From positions 1 through 59,277 of the forward strand of contig JAGOBH010000007.1 in the NCBI GenBank assembly GCA_017983495.1: a DNA stretch of 59,277 nt, written 5' to 3'. Origin of the DNA: Pyrinomonadaceae bacterium. Lineage in GTDB: Bacteria; Acidobacteriota; Blastocatellia; Pyrinomonadales; Pyrinomonadaceae. The notes beneath the pieces are model-generated. The model was given only the letters and a program-made list of their open reading frames with translations. It searched no databases and was not told the DNA's origin. This document shows positions 38,014 through 45,712 of this stretch, in pieces (the stretch's first letter is position 1; each line of letters begins with the position of its first letter). Position numbers and translations under genes: made by a program.

Positions 38014-38031
38014 ACTTGCACAGTTTACAGG

Positions 38032-39021
38032 TTACTTACCGAATCGAAATGTGGTGAACATCGAGTCCATACGCGTGTCCTGACCTGAACTGAAGGTGAA
38101 CATACAAGAATCGTCGGTGTAGTCCATAAAGTTGGTGATCGGGTCGTTGCCGGCGATGTTCGCACAGGAGTTTCGTCCAGTCGGGCAGCCGTAGGCTGGC
38201 GATTTCTCGGCCGGAGTGTCTGAAACAAGGTCGCCGCCCGAGGTGGCATTTCGAGCGCATCCACCCTGGAACGTGTGGTAAAGGCCCATCCAGTGTCCAA
38301 CCTCATGCGTCGCGGTGTCGCCCAAATTGTACGGAGCGGCCGTGCCGCCGGGTACTGAGGAGTACAAGATCACTACGCCATCGTTTTTCGGGTTGCTGCT
38401 ATAGCTCGAAGGGAAAGTCGCCCATCCGAGCAGTCCGCCGCCCATATTGTTCGAGTAGATATTGAGGTCATCCGCGGTTCCCTGACGGAGGGCATTCTTC
38501 ATCTGTGTTTCACATGTTCCGCCGGAACACGTGGCCCAGGTTGCGTTTGTGGTGCGGGTTGTTGCGGCCAGATTGAAACTCCAACCGGTTGAAGCGTAAG
38601 CGGCGTTAAGGACATTCATCTGCGCTGTGATCTGCGAATCAGGGATGTTTCCCTGAGCAAGCGATGAGCCGCTATTGACCACATGCCAGTAAACCTGAAT
38701 GACGCCACCAGTCGCGTTGGTCTCAAAACCGCCGGTGGCGGCTCGTTGATTTTCTTTGAAGACCGAAACTTCGCGTTCGATATCGGCAATTTGAAACTCA
38801 CTGAGTTCCTCGGTCACACACCGACCCTTTTGCAGGAACTCGGTCTTGTTCTTGAAGATATGTCCGTTAAACTCAAAAGGTTGGTCGTCGGCAGGCACTT
38901 TTGCCACTTCATCGCCCTTCGAGGACTGAGCCCCGACGGTTTCCACTCGGTTCCACAACGCAAAAGCCGCGATCGAAAATGCGCAGATAACGGCTAACGA
39001 AATAAGCACTTTTACTTTCAT
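38032..39021 (-). CDS. Secreted M43-type (pappalysin-like) zinc metalloprotease
   Basis: A 329-residue exported protein (signal [20 protein letters not shown]). After a propeptide-like stretch, the catalytic metzincin motif is complete: [11 protein letters not shown], i.e. HExxHxxGxxH. It is followed by a Cys-containing loop ([11 protein letters not shown]) and the Met-turn [14 protein letters not shown]. The layout fits the M43 peptidases, which cleave extracellular proteins with a Zn2+ held by three histidines. Four or more cysteines suggest disulfides. It stands alone, separated by terminators on the downstream side. Confidence 0.9.
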   Translation of the reverse strand: MKVKVLISLAVICAFSIAAFALWNRVETVGAQSSKGDEVAKVPADDQPFEFNGHIFKNKTEFLQKGRCVTEELSEFQIADIEREVSVFKENQRAATGGFETNATGGVIQVYWHVVNSGSSLAQGNIPDSQITAQMNVLNAAYASTGWSFNLAATTRTTNATWATCSGGTCETQMKNALRQGTADDLNIYSNNMGGGLLGWATFPSSYSSNPKNDGVVILYSSVPGGTAAPYNLGDTATHEVGHWMGLYHTFQGGCARNATSGGDLVSDTPAEKSPAYGCPTGRNSCANIAGNDPITNFMDYTDDSCMFTFSSGQDTRMDSMFTTFRFGK

Positions 39022-39250
39022 TTACACTCCTGAAGGTTGAATTTGTAACTTGAAGATCTCTGACCTCCCCGAAATGCCTGCAAATGTTGACTTTATGCAG
39101 CGGGAAATCAAATTAGACGAATTTATAGCATAGAAATACTACAAATCAAACCCTAGTATTGTAAAAGTCGGGGGTTCCGATAAAAGTTCTTTGAATAGAT
39201 CGGGCAGGAACCTCGAGAAGTTCGCAGTCGAACGGGAAATGTTAAATCGA

Positions 39251-39287
39251 AGAAAACACGCTGCCTTGTTCAGACAGCGTGTTTTCT
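39251..39287. terminator. Long hairpin downstream of the metallothionein gene
   Basis: A perfect 13-bp stem pairs 39251-39263 with 39275-39287. The left arm begins AGAAAACACG, so on the minus strand the T-rich tract is part of the stem and extends into TCGATTT. It lies 24 bases after the metallothionein stop and probably terminates that message. Confidence 0.6.
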
Positions 39288-39310
39288 GTTTGCTTTCTCT
39301 TTTGAGATCG

Positions 39311-39457
39311 TTACTTACAAGCCGGGCATCCGCAATCGCATTTGATCTCATTGATCTTGTGCTTAGTGGCTTCGCGGCAGTGGTCGCTGCAGAAATGTTC
39401 TTCGCCCGTGACCGAGCAGTCGCATATTTCGTGTTCGCAAATTTTGATATCTGTCAT
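39311..39457 (-). CDS. Small metallothionein (SmtA/BmtA-like), 48 residues
   Basis: The ATG (complement 39455-39457) has a CGGAG site ten bases upstream, and the frame ends with TAA at 39311-39313. The 48-residue product has nine cysteines (7, 12, 14, 23, 27, 40, 42, 44, 47) and four histidines (9, 21, 26, 33). The layout matches bacterial metallothioneins: a C-x4-C-x-C start, a zinc-finger-like HFCSDHC centre and a CDCGCPAC end, as in cyanobacterial SmtA and pseudomonad BmtA. It should bind Zn2+ or other soft metals in the cytoplasm. No SmtB/ArsR regulator gene is adjacent. Transcription appears separate, with a terminator hairpin 24 bases downstream. Confidence 0.88.
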   Translation of the reverse strand: MTDIKICEHEICDCSVTGEEHFCSDHCREATKHKINEIKCDCGCPACK

Positions 39458-39485
39458 ATTGTTTTCTCCGTGTCGGGAATGGTAA

Positions 39486-39683
39486 TTAACGTGCCGGCGC
39501 TGACGGGGCCGCCGGTGCAGGGGCTGAAGGTGCGGCCGGGGTTGTAACTTTGATATTAATATCCTTTTTCGGGCCCGTCTTTAGAACTCCGCTGTAATAT
39601 ACGACGCCTGCAATAATTGCGACGACCACGACGATCGCGACCGCCCATACTGCGTTGCTACCTGTTCCATTTTCATCTGTCAT
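39486..39683 (-). CDS. Small single-span membrane protein with Pro/Ala tail
   Basis: Start at ATG 39683 (65 residues). A short polar N-terminus (MTDENGTGSNAV) is followed by one hydrophobic helix (WAVAIVVVVAIIAGVVYY) and a Lys-then-Pro/Ala-rich tail. The longer reading from 39809 would add 42 unlikely residues. Function unknown. It lies 28 bases upstream of the metallothionein on the same strand, so they may share a transcript. Confidence 0.55.
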   Translation of the reverse strand: MTDENGTGSNAVWAVAIVVVVAIIAGVVYYSGVLKTGPKKDINIKVTTPAAPSAPAPAAPSAPAR

Positions 39684-40118
39684 AGCTTTATTCTGAAGAA
39701 TATGGTTCTTGATTTCCGTGCGGTAGCGTACATAGACGTTAGCTGTACGCCCAAATTCATTTGGGCGGGGTCGAATAATCAACGTTGTCGGCAAAGACCG
39801 GTCATGCAAATCCGCAATGTACTCTGCGACGAGTGACGACGGATCACAACTATTTGAAAGTGTTTCACTAACACAGTTTGCAACTATTCCGGAAAGAGTG
39901 CATCCTAGTAGAGTAGTCCTTCTCTTGCTCCGCTTGCGGTGCGCTCGTCAAGAACGGTTTTTGGATTGGTTTGAGAGCAGGTTTTTTTTAATCACAGAAG
40001 TCGCTCTAGTAGTTTGTGAGCATCCGATACCGATTCTTCGTCGCATCCGTTTTTCTACGAAGTCATTCGAATCGACACTTCTCATAACATTCCCAAAGGG
40101 GAAAAGGTAGATAATTTA
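39684..40118. other. Intergenic region and probable leader of the RRM gene
   Basis: No convincing gene. A 97-codon frame here has no binding site and low-quality composition. The plus-strand RNA-binding protein gene starts at 40119, so this region should hold its promoter and a long leader; cold-induced RRM genes often have long untranslated leaders. A run of T's lies at 39980-39987. Confidence 0.35.
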
Positions 40119-40475
40119 ATGTCAACGAAACTTTACGTAGGAAATCTCTCATTCAACACAACAGCCCAGGACCTTGAAACTATGTTCGGCGAAATGGGAA
40201 CTGTGCAGTCAGCTAATTTGATCGAAGATCGCGAAACCGGCCGCTCACGCGGATTTGGATTTGTCGAAATGTCGAGCAATGAAGAAGCTCAGACAGCGAT
40301 CTCGAGCCTGAACGGCAAGGAAGTCGATGGTCGTGCTTTGACCGTCAACGAAGCTAAACCCCGCGAAGATCGCGGCGGCAGCGGTGGCGGCGGCGGTCGT
40401 GGTGGAAGCCGCGGTGGCGGTGGCGGCAATCGCGGCGGCGGTGGTGGATATGGCGGCGGCGGATCACGATATTAA
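40119..40475 (+). CDS. RRM-type RNA-binding protein with Gly-rich tail
   Basis: A 118-residue protein. The RRM has RNP2 (KLYVGNLSF) and RNP1 (RGFGFVEM) with the aromatic residues that contact RNA. After residue 85 comes a Gly/Arg-rich tail (repeats of GGGG, RGG, GGY). This is the cold-inducible RRM type found in cyanobacteria, Bacteroidetes and Acidobacteria, believed to act as an RNA chaperone. It ends 38 bases before a hairpin. Confidence 0.92.
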   Translation: MSTKLYVGNLSFNTTAQDLETMFGEMGTVQSANLIEDRETGRSRGFGFVEMSSNEEAQTAISSLNGKEVDGRALTVNEAKPREDRGGSGGGGGRGGSRGGGGGNRGGGGGYGGGGSRY

Positions 40476-40513
40476 TAGTCGGACGCCTGAACAACAGTTA
40501 TAAATGAAGTTCA

Positions 40514-40541
40514 GCCTCCGGCTAAGAGATTAGCCGGAGGC
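40514..40541 (+). terminator. Terminator-like hairpin between the RRM gene and infA
   Basis: A perfect 11-bp GC-rich stem pairs 40514-40524 with 40531-40541, followed by a CTTTATTT tail. It ends the RRM transcript. Confidence 0.7.
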
Positions 40542-40588
40542 CTTTATTTGTTGCCAGGCCGTTTCCGACATATAATGGTAAGAGAAAT

Positions 40589-40807
40589 ATGAAAGAAGAA
40601 TTGATCGAAATGATGGGCGTGGTAGTAGATAAGCAGCCCAACGCGTTTTTCAAAGTCCAGCTAAACGACACCGAACACATGGTTCTGGCGACTATCTCGG
40701 GTCGTATGCGGCGTAATCGAATTCGAATCCTGATGGGCGATCGTGTTGACATCGAACTGTCCCCGTACGATCTGACCAAGGGTAGGATCACATACCGACA
40801 TAAATAG
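40589..40807 (+). CDS. infA: Translation initiation factor IF-1
   Basis: A 72-residue S1/OB-fold protein that blocks the ribosomal A site during initiation. The core is typical ([20 protein letters not shown], then [20 protein letters not shown] and KGRITYRHK). The first 20 residues ([20 protein letters not shown]) are diverged from the usual start, and the gene is outside the usual ribosomal protein operon. A second infA elsewhere is therefore possible. Confidence 0.9.
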   Translation: MKEELIEMMGVVVDKQPNAFFKVQLNDTEHMVLATISGRMRRNRIRILMGDRVDIELSPYDLTKGRITYRHK

Positions 40808-40954
40808 AGTGTCAGCCCGATAACTGCGATGAGCGGTTCTCCGGCTAGGAATGACCCCCATGACGGACCCCGTGCAATTGTGCGGGGTTTGGTGCGTTTG
40901 ATGCCAATTTCCGTGACACTGGTTTCACCGCAGGTTGAAAGACCGGCGAACTTT

Positions 40955-41377
40955 TTATTTTTCCGGGTCTGTCCGGTGATTGACGGGTTCTTTGAGAAGA
41001 TTAGTAGTGCCTTCTGTCACGCTGGCGGGAACATATTCGAAATCGCCAATTGGCGAGAGCTTTTTGGTGGTCGGAGCGTTAGGGGGTGCATCGGGTAGCA
41101 GCGGAGCACTGACGCGTCGCTTGAGAGCCGAGCGGAGCATTGGAAATGCCGCGGTAAGGAACATCCCGGTGATGGAAATGAGAACGCCGAGGAATAGAAC
41201 CCCACGCACGTCGATCATCTTGCCGGCTATCGCGATCAAAATGCCGACAAACGCCAGCAAAAGTCCCCAGAGTTGAGGATTGATCCGTCGCTGTTCTACT
41301 CCGGTCAGGTTTGACCCGCACGAGCGGCAAAATTGTTGTTCGGTAGTGATGGGTGAGTGGCAATTTGGACAAATCAT
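40955..41377 (-). CDS. Zinc-ribbon membrane protein
   Basis: A 140-residue protein. The start is a zinc ribbon with two CxxC pairs (ICPNCHSP, FCRSCGSNL), followed by two hydrophobic segments (WGLLLAFVGILIAIAG, VLFLGVLISITGMFL) and a polar Pro-rich C-terminus. Such proteins are common in Acidobacteria; the function is unknown. The zinc ribbon would lie in the cytoplasm. Confidence 0.72.
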   Translation of the reverse strand: MICPNCHSPITTEQQFCRSCGSNLTGVEQRRINPQLWGLLLAFVGILIAIAGKMIDVRGVLFLGVLISITGMFLTAAFPMLRSALKRRVSAPLLPDAPPNAPTTKKLSPIGDFEYVPASVTEGTTNLLKEPVNHRTDPEK

Positions 41378-41565
41378 ATATGCTCGCGAAAACCGAATAT
41401 AACAACCAATGTATACGCAGGTTCGTCACGTACAGTTCCGCTATTAGTAATTGCAGGAGTTTGCATTCACGTTTTGCGGGCGAAAGCGGAAATTGTCGCT
41501 TCTATGGTCCGCTCCGACTAGCGGTTACTCATCAAACGGAATATCATATGCGAATAGGAGTTTAT

Positions 41566-41961
41566 ATGAAAAGATTCATCTTACCGACTTTCTTTGTTAT
41601 TGGGCTTGTCTTGCTGGGTGCCGGGAGTATGTCCGCGCAGACGTCATCGATTGCAGGCGAATGGGATGCATCCTATAACACGCCCGGCGGACCGCGATCG
41701 TTCAAGCTGATCTTCAATGTCGAGGGCGAGAAGATAACGGGTACCGCAAAGCGTTCAAATGGCGATGTGCCCCTAACGGGAACAGTCAAAGGCGACGATA
41801 TCAGCTTTTACTACACGATCAGTTATAACGGCAACGATGTGACCCTATCCTTTACGGGCAAGATCAAGGGTGATTCGATGGGTGGTACAATTGCCTTCAA
41901 TGAAAACGCCACCGACGAATGGAGCGCGACACGAACTCCGGCTACAAAGCCAAAGAACTAA
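41566..41961 (+). CDS. Small exported beta-rich protein
   Basis: Start fixed at ATG 41566 by AGGAG at 41557-41561; 131 residues. The signal peptide (RFILPTFFVIGLVLLGAGSM, cleavage near SAQ) precedes a repeat-like beta fold: SIAGEWDASYNTPGGPRSFK, LIFNVEGEKITGTA, LTGTVKGDDISFYY and LSFTGKIKGDSMGGTIAF. Alternating strands of this kind occur in lipocalin-like small proteins. No ligand or function is known. A hairpin terminator follows. Confidence 0.75.
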   Translation: MKRFILPTFFVIGLVLLGAGSMSAQTSSIAGEWDASYNTPGGPRSFKLIFNVEGEKITGTAKRSNGDVPLTGTVKGDDISFYYTISYNGNDVTLSFTGKIKGDSMGGTIAFNENATDEWSATRTPATKPKN

Positions 41962-41970
41962 AGACAATCC

Positions 41971-42000
41971 GCTCCCGGATAAATCCGGGAGCAGACTTTT
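41971..42000 (+). terminator. Terminator after the small exported protein gene
   Basis: GCTCCCGGAT at 41971-41980 pairs perfectly with 41983-41992 and is followed by AGACTTTT. It is shared by the gene ending at 41961 and possibly by the convergent gene ending at 42014. Confidence 0.75.
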
Positions 42001-42013
42001 AATCCCAAAGTAT

Positions 42014-42550
42014 CTATTTTGAATTCGGGCTGACGAATGAAAAGCTCTGTACAGCCGCGCTGATCAGTTCGGCAGAGTTGGCGACCTTGCTGTTGGCACG
42101 GCCTGTGATAACGACCGCAAACTTGCCCCAGGCGAGGGCGATCATTAGGGTTTTTTCTCCTGCGAGCGTGATCTGGTATGCAGCTCCGCGGTAATCGCCT
42201 ACCTTGGCAGCCGTTTCGCCAAAGAACTTGACACCTGGCTCTTCAAGCAGGCCCTCCTTAAATCCTTTGAGAAACATCGAAATGTCTCCGTCGGATTTTA
42301 CCCCAGGGGTGTTGCTGTTGACGGAAATCCTGATCATCCCTTCCGTTAGGTTGCAGGTGTAAGTGCGTTCGTCGGTTGCTGCGGTCACCTTGAAGCATTG
42401 GCCGGGAACAGCGATCTCAAATCCATCTTCCTCCGATGTGTAGACGTCGTCACCGACGTTTGCGAGCGATGGCAACTGAGCGAAGGCTGCGGCCGAGAAT
42501 GCGATCGTCATGACCGCAAGCGAAACAATATACCTGAAGTTTTTTGTCAT
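42014..42550 (-). CDS. Exported protein of unknown function
   Basis: A 178-residue protein with a signal peptide (YIVSLAVMTIAFSAAAFAQ). The mature part reads like a one-domain protein of mixed alpha/beta type (YTSEEDGFEIAVPGQCFKV, RISVNSNTPG, FLKGFKEGLLEEPGVKFFGE, GDYRGAAYQITLAGEKTLMI). It is of the type seen in many Acidobacterial exported proteins that open with a strand such as DGFEIAVPG; the protein at 52260 has a comparable plan. No family is named. Confidence 0.7.
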   Translation of the reverse strand: MTKNFRYIVSLAVMTIAFSAAAFAQLPSLANVGDDVYTSEEDGFEIAVPGQCFKVTAATDERTYTCNLTEGMIRISVNSNTPGVKSDGDISMFLKGFKEGLLEEPGVKFFGETAAKVGDYRGAAYQITLAGEKTLMIALAWGKFAVVITGRANSKVANSAELISAAVQSFSFVSPNSK

Positions 42551-42652
42551 AAGTTAATTTTTAGTTGAAGCCTCTGAGATTCTATTAGAGTTGCCCGGGA
42601 ATAGTCAAAATCATCGCCGATCTTGATCGTGTCCGTTGTATCATCGTTTCGT

Positions 42653-42862
42653 ATGACACCAGAATTTGAAACGCTCCGAGACGATCCGGACGTCCAGTCG
42701 GAACGCGGGCCGGGTGGAACGCTTGTTTTCCTGGATGGCGAACAGTATTGCGTGGTTGGCCCCGATTTCATCAGCGTCGAAGAAAGCGACTGCTACGCTT
42801 TCGGAGCAACGAGAGAAGAGGCGTTTGCGAATTACGCTATGAAAAAGGGAAGTTCGTCCTAA
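42653..42862 (+). CDS. Small protein of unknown function
   Basis: Start chosen at ATG 42653 (69 residues) rather than the longer frame from 42623. The sequence (MTPEFETLRDDPDVQSERGP, GGTLVFLDGEQYCVVGPDF, REEAFANYAM) looks like a compact soluble domain with a strand-turn-strand core. No binding site is obvious. It stands between the divergent exported gene and the first 381-residue secreted paralogue. Confidence 0.45.
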   Translation: MTPEFETLRDDPDVQSERGPGGTLVFLDGEQYCVVGPDFISVEESDCYAFGATREEAFANYAMKKGSSS

Positions 42863-42901
42863 TATCTGTTATCGAAATTGGACGCTGAGGGAGGATATCA
42901 G

Positions 42902-44047
42902 ATGAGAGCATTAATAATAGGACTTCTTTTTAGTGTGCTTTGCCTGTCGGCTAACGGCCAGAGTGTGGGAGAAGAGGTTCGCTACCAGTGCTTTTGTTTT
43001 GGGCAGGAATGGGTGAAAGGGACGATCGAGCGTGTAGATGGTAATAACGTGCGAGTGCGATACGGCAACATGGATAATCAGGTCGTGACTCTGCCGGCAA
43101 ATTCTCCAAAGTTAAGGATGGGTAACGCCGCCCGCAATCCGCTCGAGACAGTGCCTATGGATCAAATGCAGAAGGCATTCAGCAATGAGAATGGGCGGTT
43201 TCAAAATGCGGTTCAGTCTTTTGCCCACTATTACGATCCGCGATTTCTCGAAGGCGGTAGCGGTCTGCCCGGCTCGGCACTATGGCAAACGTATATGGCC
43301 GAGCTTGCTCAACTTGATTCGCTCTGTCGCACTCGATACCGAGGCATCACGGATTGGAGTTCGCCCGGCTACATTCGCGAAGGGGTCGTCGATTACCGTT
43401 ACGGCCTCTGGTGTGAGGTCGCTGCCAACCGGACGACAATTGAGAAAAAGGCACGCGTCGCCGTAGCGAATACGGTAGTAGGCATGGGCTATTCCATTGA
43501 GAATCTCAATTTTGGTTTCAATGAGCCTGAGAATCCGCTACGAATGGAAGTCCAGGAAATGCTATGGAATCGAGAAAAGTGGCGTGCCGCAAAGATAGCA
43601 GAGCTCAAACCACGATACGCGACATACGGCATTACTTCCGTTCCGGCAGACGCAACGGCCGAGGTCGAAAAGCGTGCCGCCGAACTGTGGAAGCTTGTCG
43701 AACGCGGTGCCCCAAACCGCTTCTACAAACAGCCGCCGCATCGGGATGCTGCGGTCGAGGCATTTGTCCGAGCGAAGTTCACGTCACAGTATCCAGGTGC
43801 TCAGGTGCTGAAGATTGGCCTCGATTACAACACTTGGGTTCAACGCAAGAGCCTCACTTATGTGGAAAGCGACGAAATATTTAAGTATTACAAGGTCAAT
43901 TACAATTCGTACAAACGCGGCTCAGTGCTGCTCAAAATTCCCGGCCGACCGTTCTGCCAGATGCAGGAATGGGTGGTTGGCAAAGGCAGCCAGGGCCTCG
44001 TTGCTGCAGGCATGGGCGGCAGCGGAACCTTTATGCGTTGCGAGTAG
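42902..44047 (+). CDS. Secreted 381-residue protein with N-terminal Tudor/SH3-like module (copy 1)
   Basis: ATG 42902 is preceded by GGGAGGATATCAG. After the signal peptide (MRALIIGLLFSVLCLSANGQ) a small beta module (VGEEVRYQCF then GQEWVKGTIERVDGNNVRVR, YGNMDNQVVTLP) resembles Tudor/SH3-like domains. The remaining ~300 residues are a conserved unknown domain rich in charged helices and Tyr/Trp, ending GMGGSGTFMRCE. About 84% of residues are identical with the copy at 53228 and the alignment needs no gap (hand count). The C-terminal half is the most conserved, so that half is probably the functional core. Function unknown. Confidence 0.75.
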   Translation: MRALIIGLLFSVLCLSANGQSVGEEVRYQCFCFGQEWVKGTIERVDGNNVRVRYGNMDNQVVTLPANSPKLRMGNAARNPLETVPMDQMQKAFSNENGRFQNAVQSFAHYYDPRFLEGGSGLPGSALWQTYMAELAQLDSLCRTRYRGITDWSSPGYIREGVVDYRYGLWCEVAANRTTIEKKARVAVANTVVGMGYSIENLNFGFNEPENPLRMEVQEMLWNREKWRAAKIAELKPRYATYGITSVPADATAEVEKRAAELWKLVERGAPNRFYKQPPHRDAAVEAFVRAKFTSQYPGAQVLKIGLDYNTWVQRKSLTYVESDEIFKYYKVNYNSYKRGSVLLKIPGRPFCQMQEWVVGKGSQGLVAAGMGGSGTFMRCE

Positions 44048-44215
44048 CATCGGTCGGGCAAAGTTACTATCTTATGGGCCGTGATACTTTGGCCGGTGCC
44101 GACAGTTGCATCAGAAATGCCGCGGCTTGTCATAGATTTGGGTGTTTTGTTTTTCCCTGATTCCCCTCGATCACGCACAGTAGCATAAAATTCGTCGTTT
44201 CAAAATAAATTTGAG

Positions 44216-44249
44216 AAAAAAGCCCCGCCGCTGGCGGCGAGGCCTTTTC
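44216..44249 (-). terminator. Terminator for the decayed minus-strand gene
   Basis: A GC-rich stem (AAAAGCC-CGCCG paired with CGGCG-GGCTTTT, allowing one bulge per side) runs from 44216 to 44249. On the minus strand it ends in a T-run, at the 3' side of the pseudogene at 44275. Confidence 0.7.
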
Positions 44250-44274
44250 TAATATCCAACGTCCGTTGAATGGT

Positions 44275-44756
44275 CTAATTCGGCATCGGATTGAACGTAA
44301 CGCCTCGGACGAGGTAGCTGCGGATGTTGGTTCGCATCGTGTTTACTGCATCCTGGGCCTTCGTTCTTGTTTCGGCCGAACCGTAATGCTTGAGGGTGAT
44401 CGCTTCATTTTCGCGCCTCTTTCCGGATTCGCGTCAAGTGCTTCCGCATAGCTCTTGTACGTGACGACCAACCCTAGGTCCCAATCATCGCCTGGGCCGC
44501 CATCGGTCGTCGGCTTGTTAAAGAAACCATAGCTAACGATCAATCCCTGTTTCTTTTGTTCCTCGAGTATAGGTACTTGGTTTGTTCAAAGATGGATCGT
44601 GTATTCATTGCCCTTTCCCGGCAACACGTCGAAGTAGGTCACGCGCGATACATTACCGGGCGTCGTGGCCGGGGCCGGAGTTGGGGTCGTGGTGTGTGCC
44701 TGCGCGCCGATAACGAAAAGGCATGTGAAAAGTAAGGTCAGAACTATATTTCTCAT
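44275..44756 (-). pseudogene. Decayed exported-protein gene (frameshifts and in-frame stop)
   Basis: From ATG 44756 the frame encodes a normal signal peptide (MRNIVLTLLFTCLFVIGAQA) and VTYFDVLPGKGNEYTIH, then stops at TGA 44586-44588. In the same frame after this stop comes ILEEQKKQGLIVSYGFF and LGLVVTYKSYAEALDANPER, which ends at 44343. A shifted frame then continues NEAITLKHYGSAETR through VRGVTFNPMPN to a stop at 44275. The reading VTYFDVLPGKG and YKSYAEALDANPERGAK implies one ancestral protein of about 160 residues, now broken by at least two or three indels. Sequencing error is the alternative explanation. Confidence 0.75.
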
Positions 44757-45207
44757 CGTTGTTTCTCCATTAGTCTTTAATTTAGAAGAGACGGTTAGGC
44801 CTCGCCCATGGTAAAACCATGCCGGATTTAAAACGGCGGGAGCGGCGCGACTGCGTATTAAAATAGGTTTTCCTAAGACACACCCGTTGGGGATTTGTCA
44901 ACCGTTTTTTTCAGTGACCCGAAAGCTCGCAGTTGGCAGATTAACCACTGAAGCAACGAGAACACAGACCCGGTGTCCACAACATCGGTGAACTGCCTGC
45001 CTCTGTGTCGAATTTCACACAATCAAGGACAAAGTTTACCGTTTGGCGTGACGCTTCTCGCCCGAAAGATGGCGACCGTCGGCTCCCTCGGACTTGGATC
45101 TTTTCCTCTTCACAAATACTAACGACTCAACGCAGAGACCCGCATGCCGAGCCGCGTTTTGCTTGCGGAGGTTGGAGTCGATAGTGGAATTTTGGTATTT
45201 TTGAAAA
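44757..45207. other. Non-coding stretch without recognised elements
   Basis: No gene is supported. The first part should hold the promoter of the decayed gene. The rest has no long open frame on either strand with a usable start; a 96-codon frame on the minus strand covering 45036-45326 mostly overlaps the next gene and is not convincing. Confidence 0.35.
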
Positions 45208-45414
45208 ATGGAAAATTCAAAGGGAATCAGTAGTTTGGCGGGACGTGTAGGAATGCTTTTCGTCTTTGTGGGCGTGGCTTTTTTTATGGCGGGTATCTTT
45301 GGCGGTCCGCGTGTGCTGGCATTCACCGGCGTCGGGCTGATGGCACTTTCGCTGGTCGCTTTCTTTATCGAGGAGCATGGCCACCGAAAACAGACATTAT
45401 TAGACCGGCGTTAG
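45208..45414 (+). CDS. Small membrane protein
   Basis: A 68-residue protein with two hydrophobic helices (VGMLFVFVGVAFFMAGIF, FTGVGLMALSLVAFFIEE) and a basic C-terminus (EHGHRKQTLLDRR). No family was recognised and no binding site is clear upstream. The reading is supported mainly by its regular membrane topology. Confidence 0.5.
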   Translation: MENSKGISSLAGRVGMLFVFVGVAFFMAGIFGGPRVLAFTGVGLMALSLVAFFIEEHGHRKQTLLDRR

Positions 45415-45417
45415 ACA

Positions 45418-45558
45418 ATGTCTACTAACGAAAGCTATTTCCTGTCTCCGAAAGGTACGGGAATGTTCTACTCGCGGCATCTCACAAACAAGGCCCTAGG
45501 CAATGGCATCGCCGCCACCGCCAACCTCGCGAGATACAAGGAGCTAACCAAAAAATGA
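45418..45558 (+). CDS. Possible 46-residue open frame after the small membrane protein
   Basis: An ATG four bases after the previous stop opens 46 codons (MSTNESYFLSPKGTGMFYSR and on, to KELTKK). It has no Shine-Dalgarno sequence and no known domain. It may be a short coupled gene or a remnant, and is given only because it is open and directly adjacent. Confidence 0.2.
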   Translation: MSTNESYFLSPKGTGMFYSRHLTNKALGNGIAATANLARYKELTKK

Positions 45559-45712
45559 ACCTGCCGCGTCCGAGGCAATCAAACGGCTCAACGGTTTTCA
45601 ATCGTCGCTGACGCGACGGCATCGTGTGGTCGTGCGACCCAGATTCAGGATGTGCCGTCCGCTTCGGCGGACCAATACGATCGAAGAATGTCGAGCTTAG
45701 CCGACGGTAGGC

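Noticed and set aside
39817..40110. 97-codon open frame upstream of the RRM gene
   Set aside because: No ribosome binding site, no domain and composition like a random frame; more likely promoter and leader of the RRM gene.
41353..41565. N-terminal extension of the exported protein at 41566
   Set aside because: A strong AGGAG site and a normal signal peptide begin at 41566; the extension has neither.
45036..45326. 96-codon minus-strand frame
   Set aside because: It overlaps the better supported membrane protein gene at 45208 and shows no domain.
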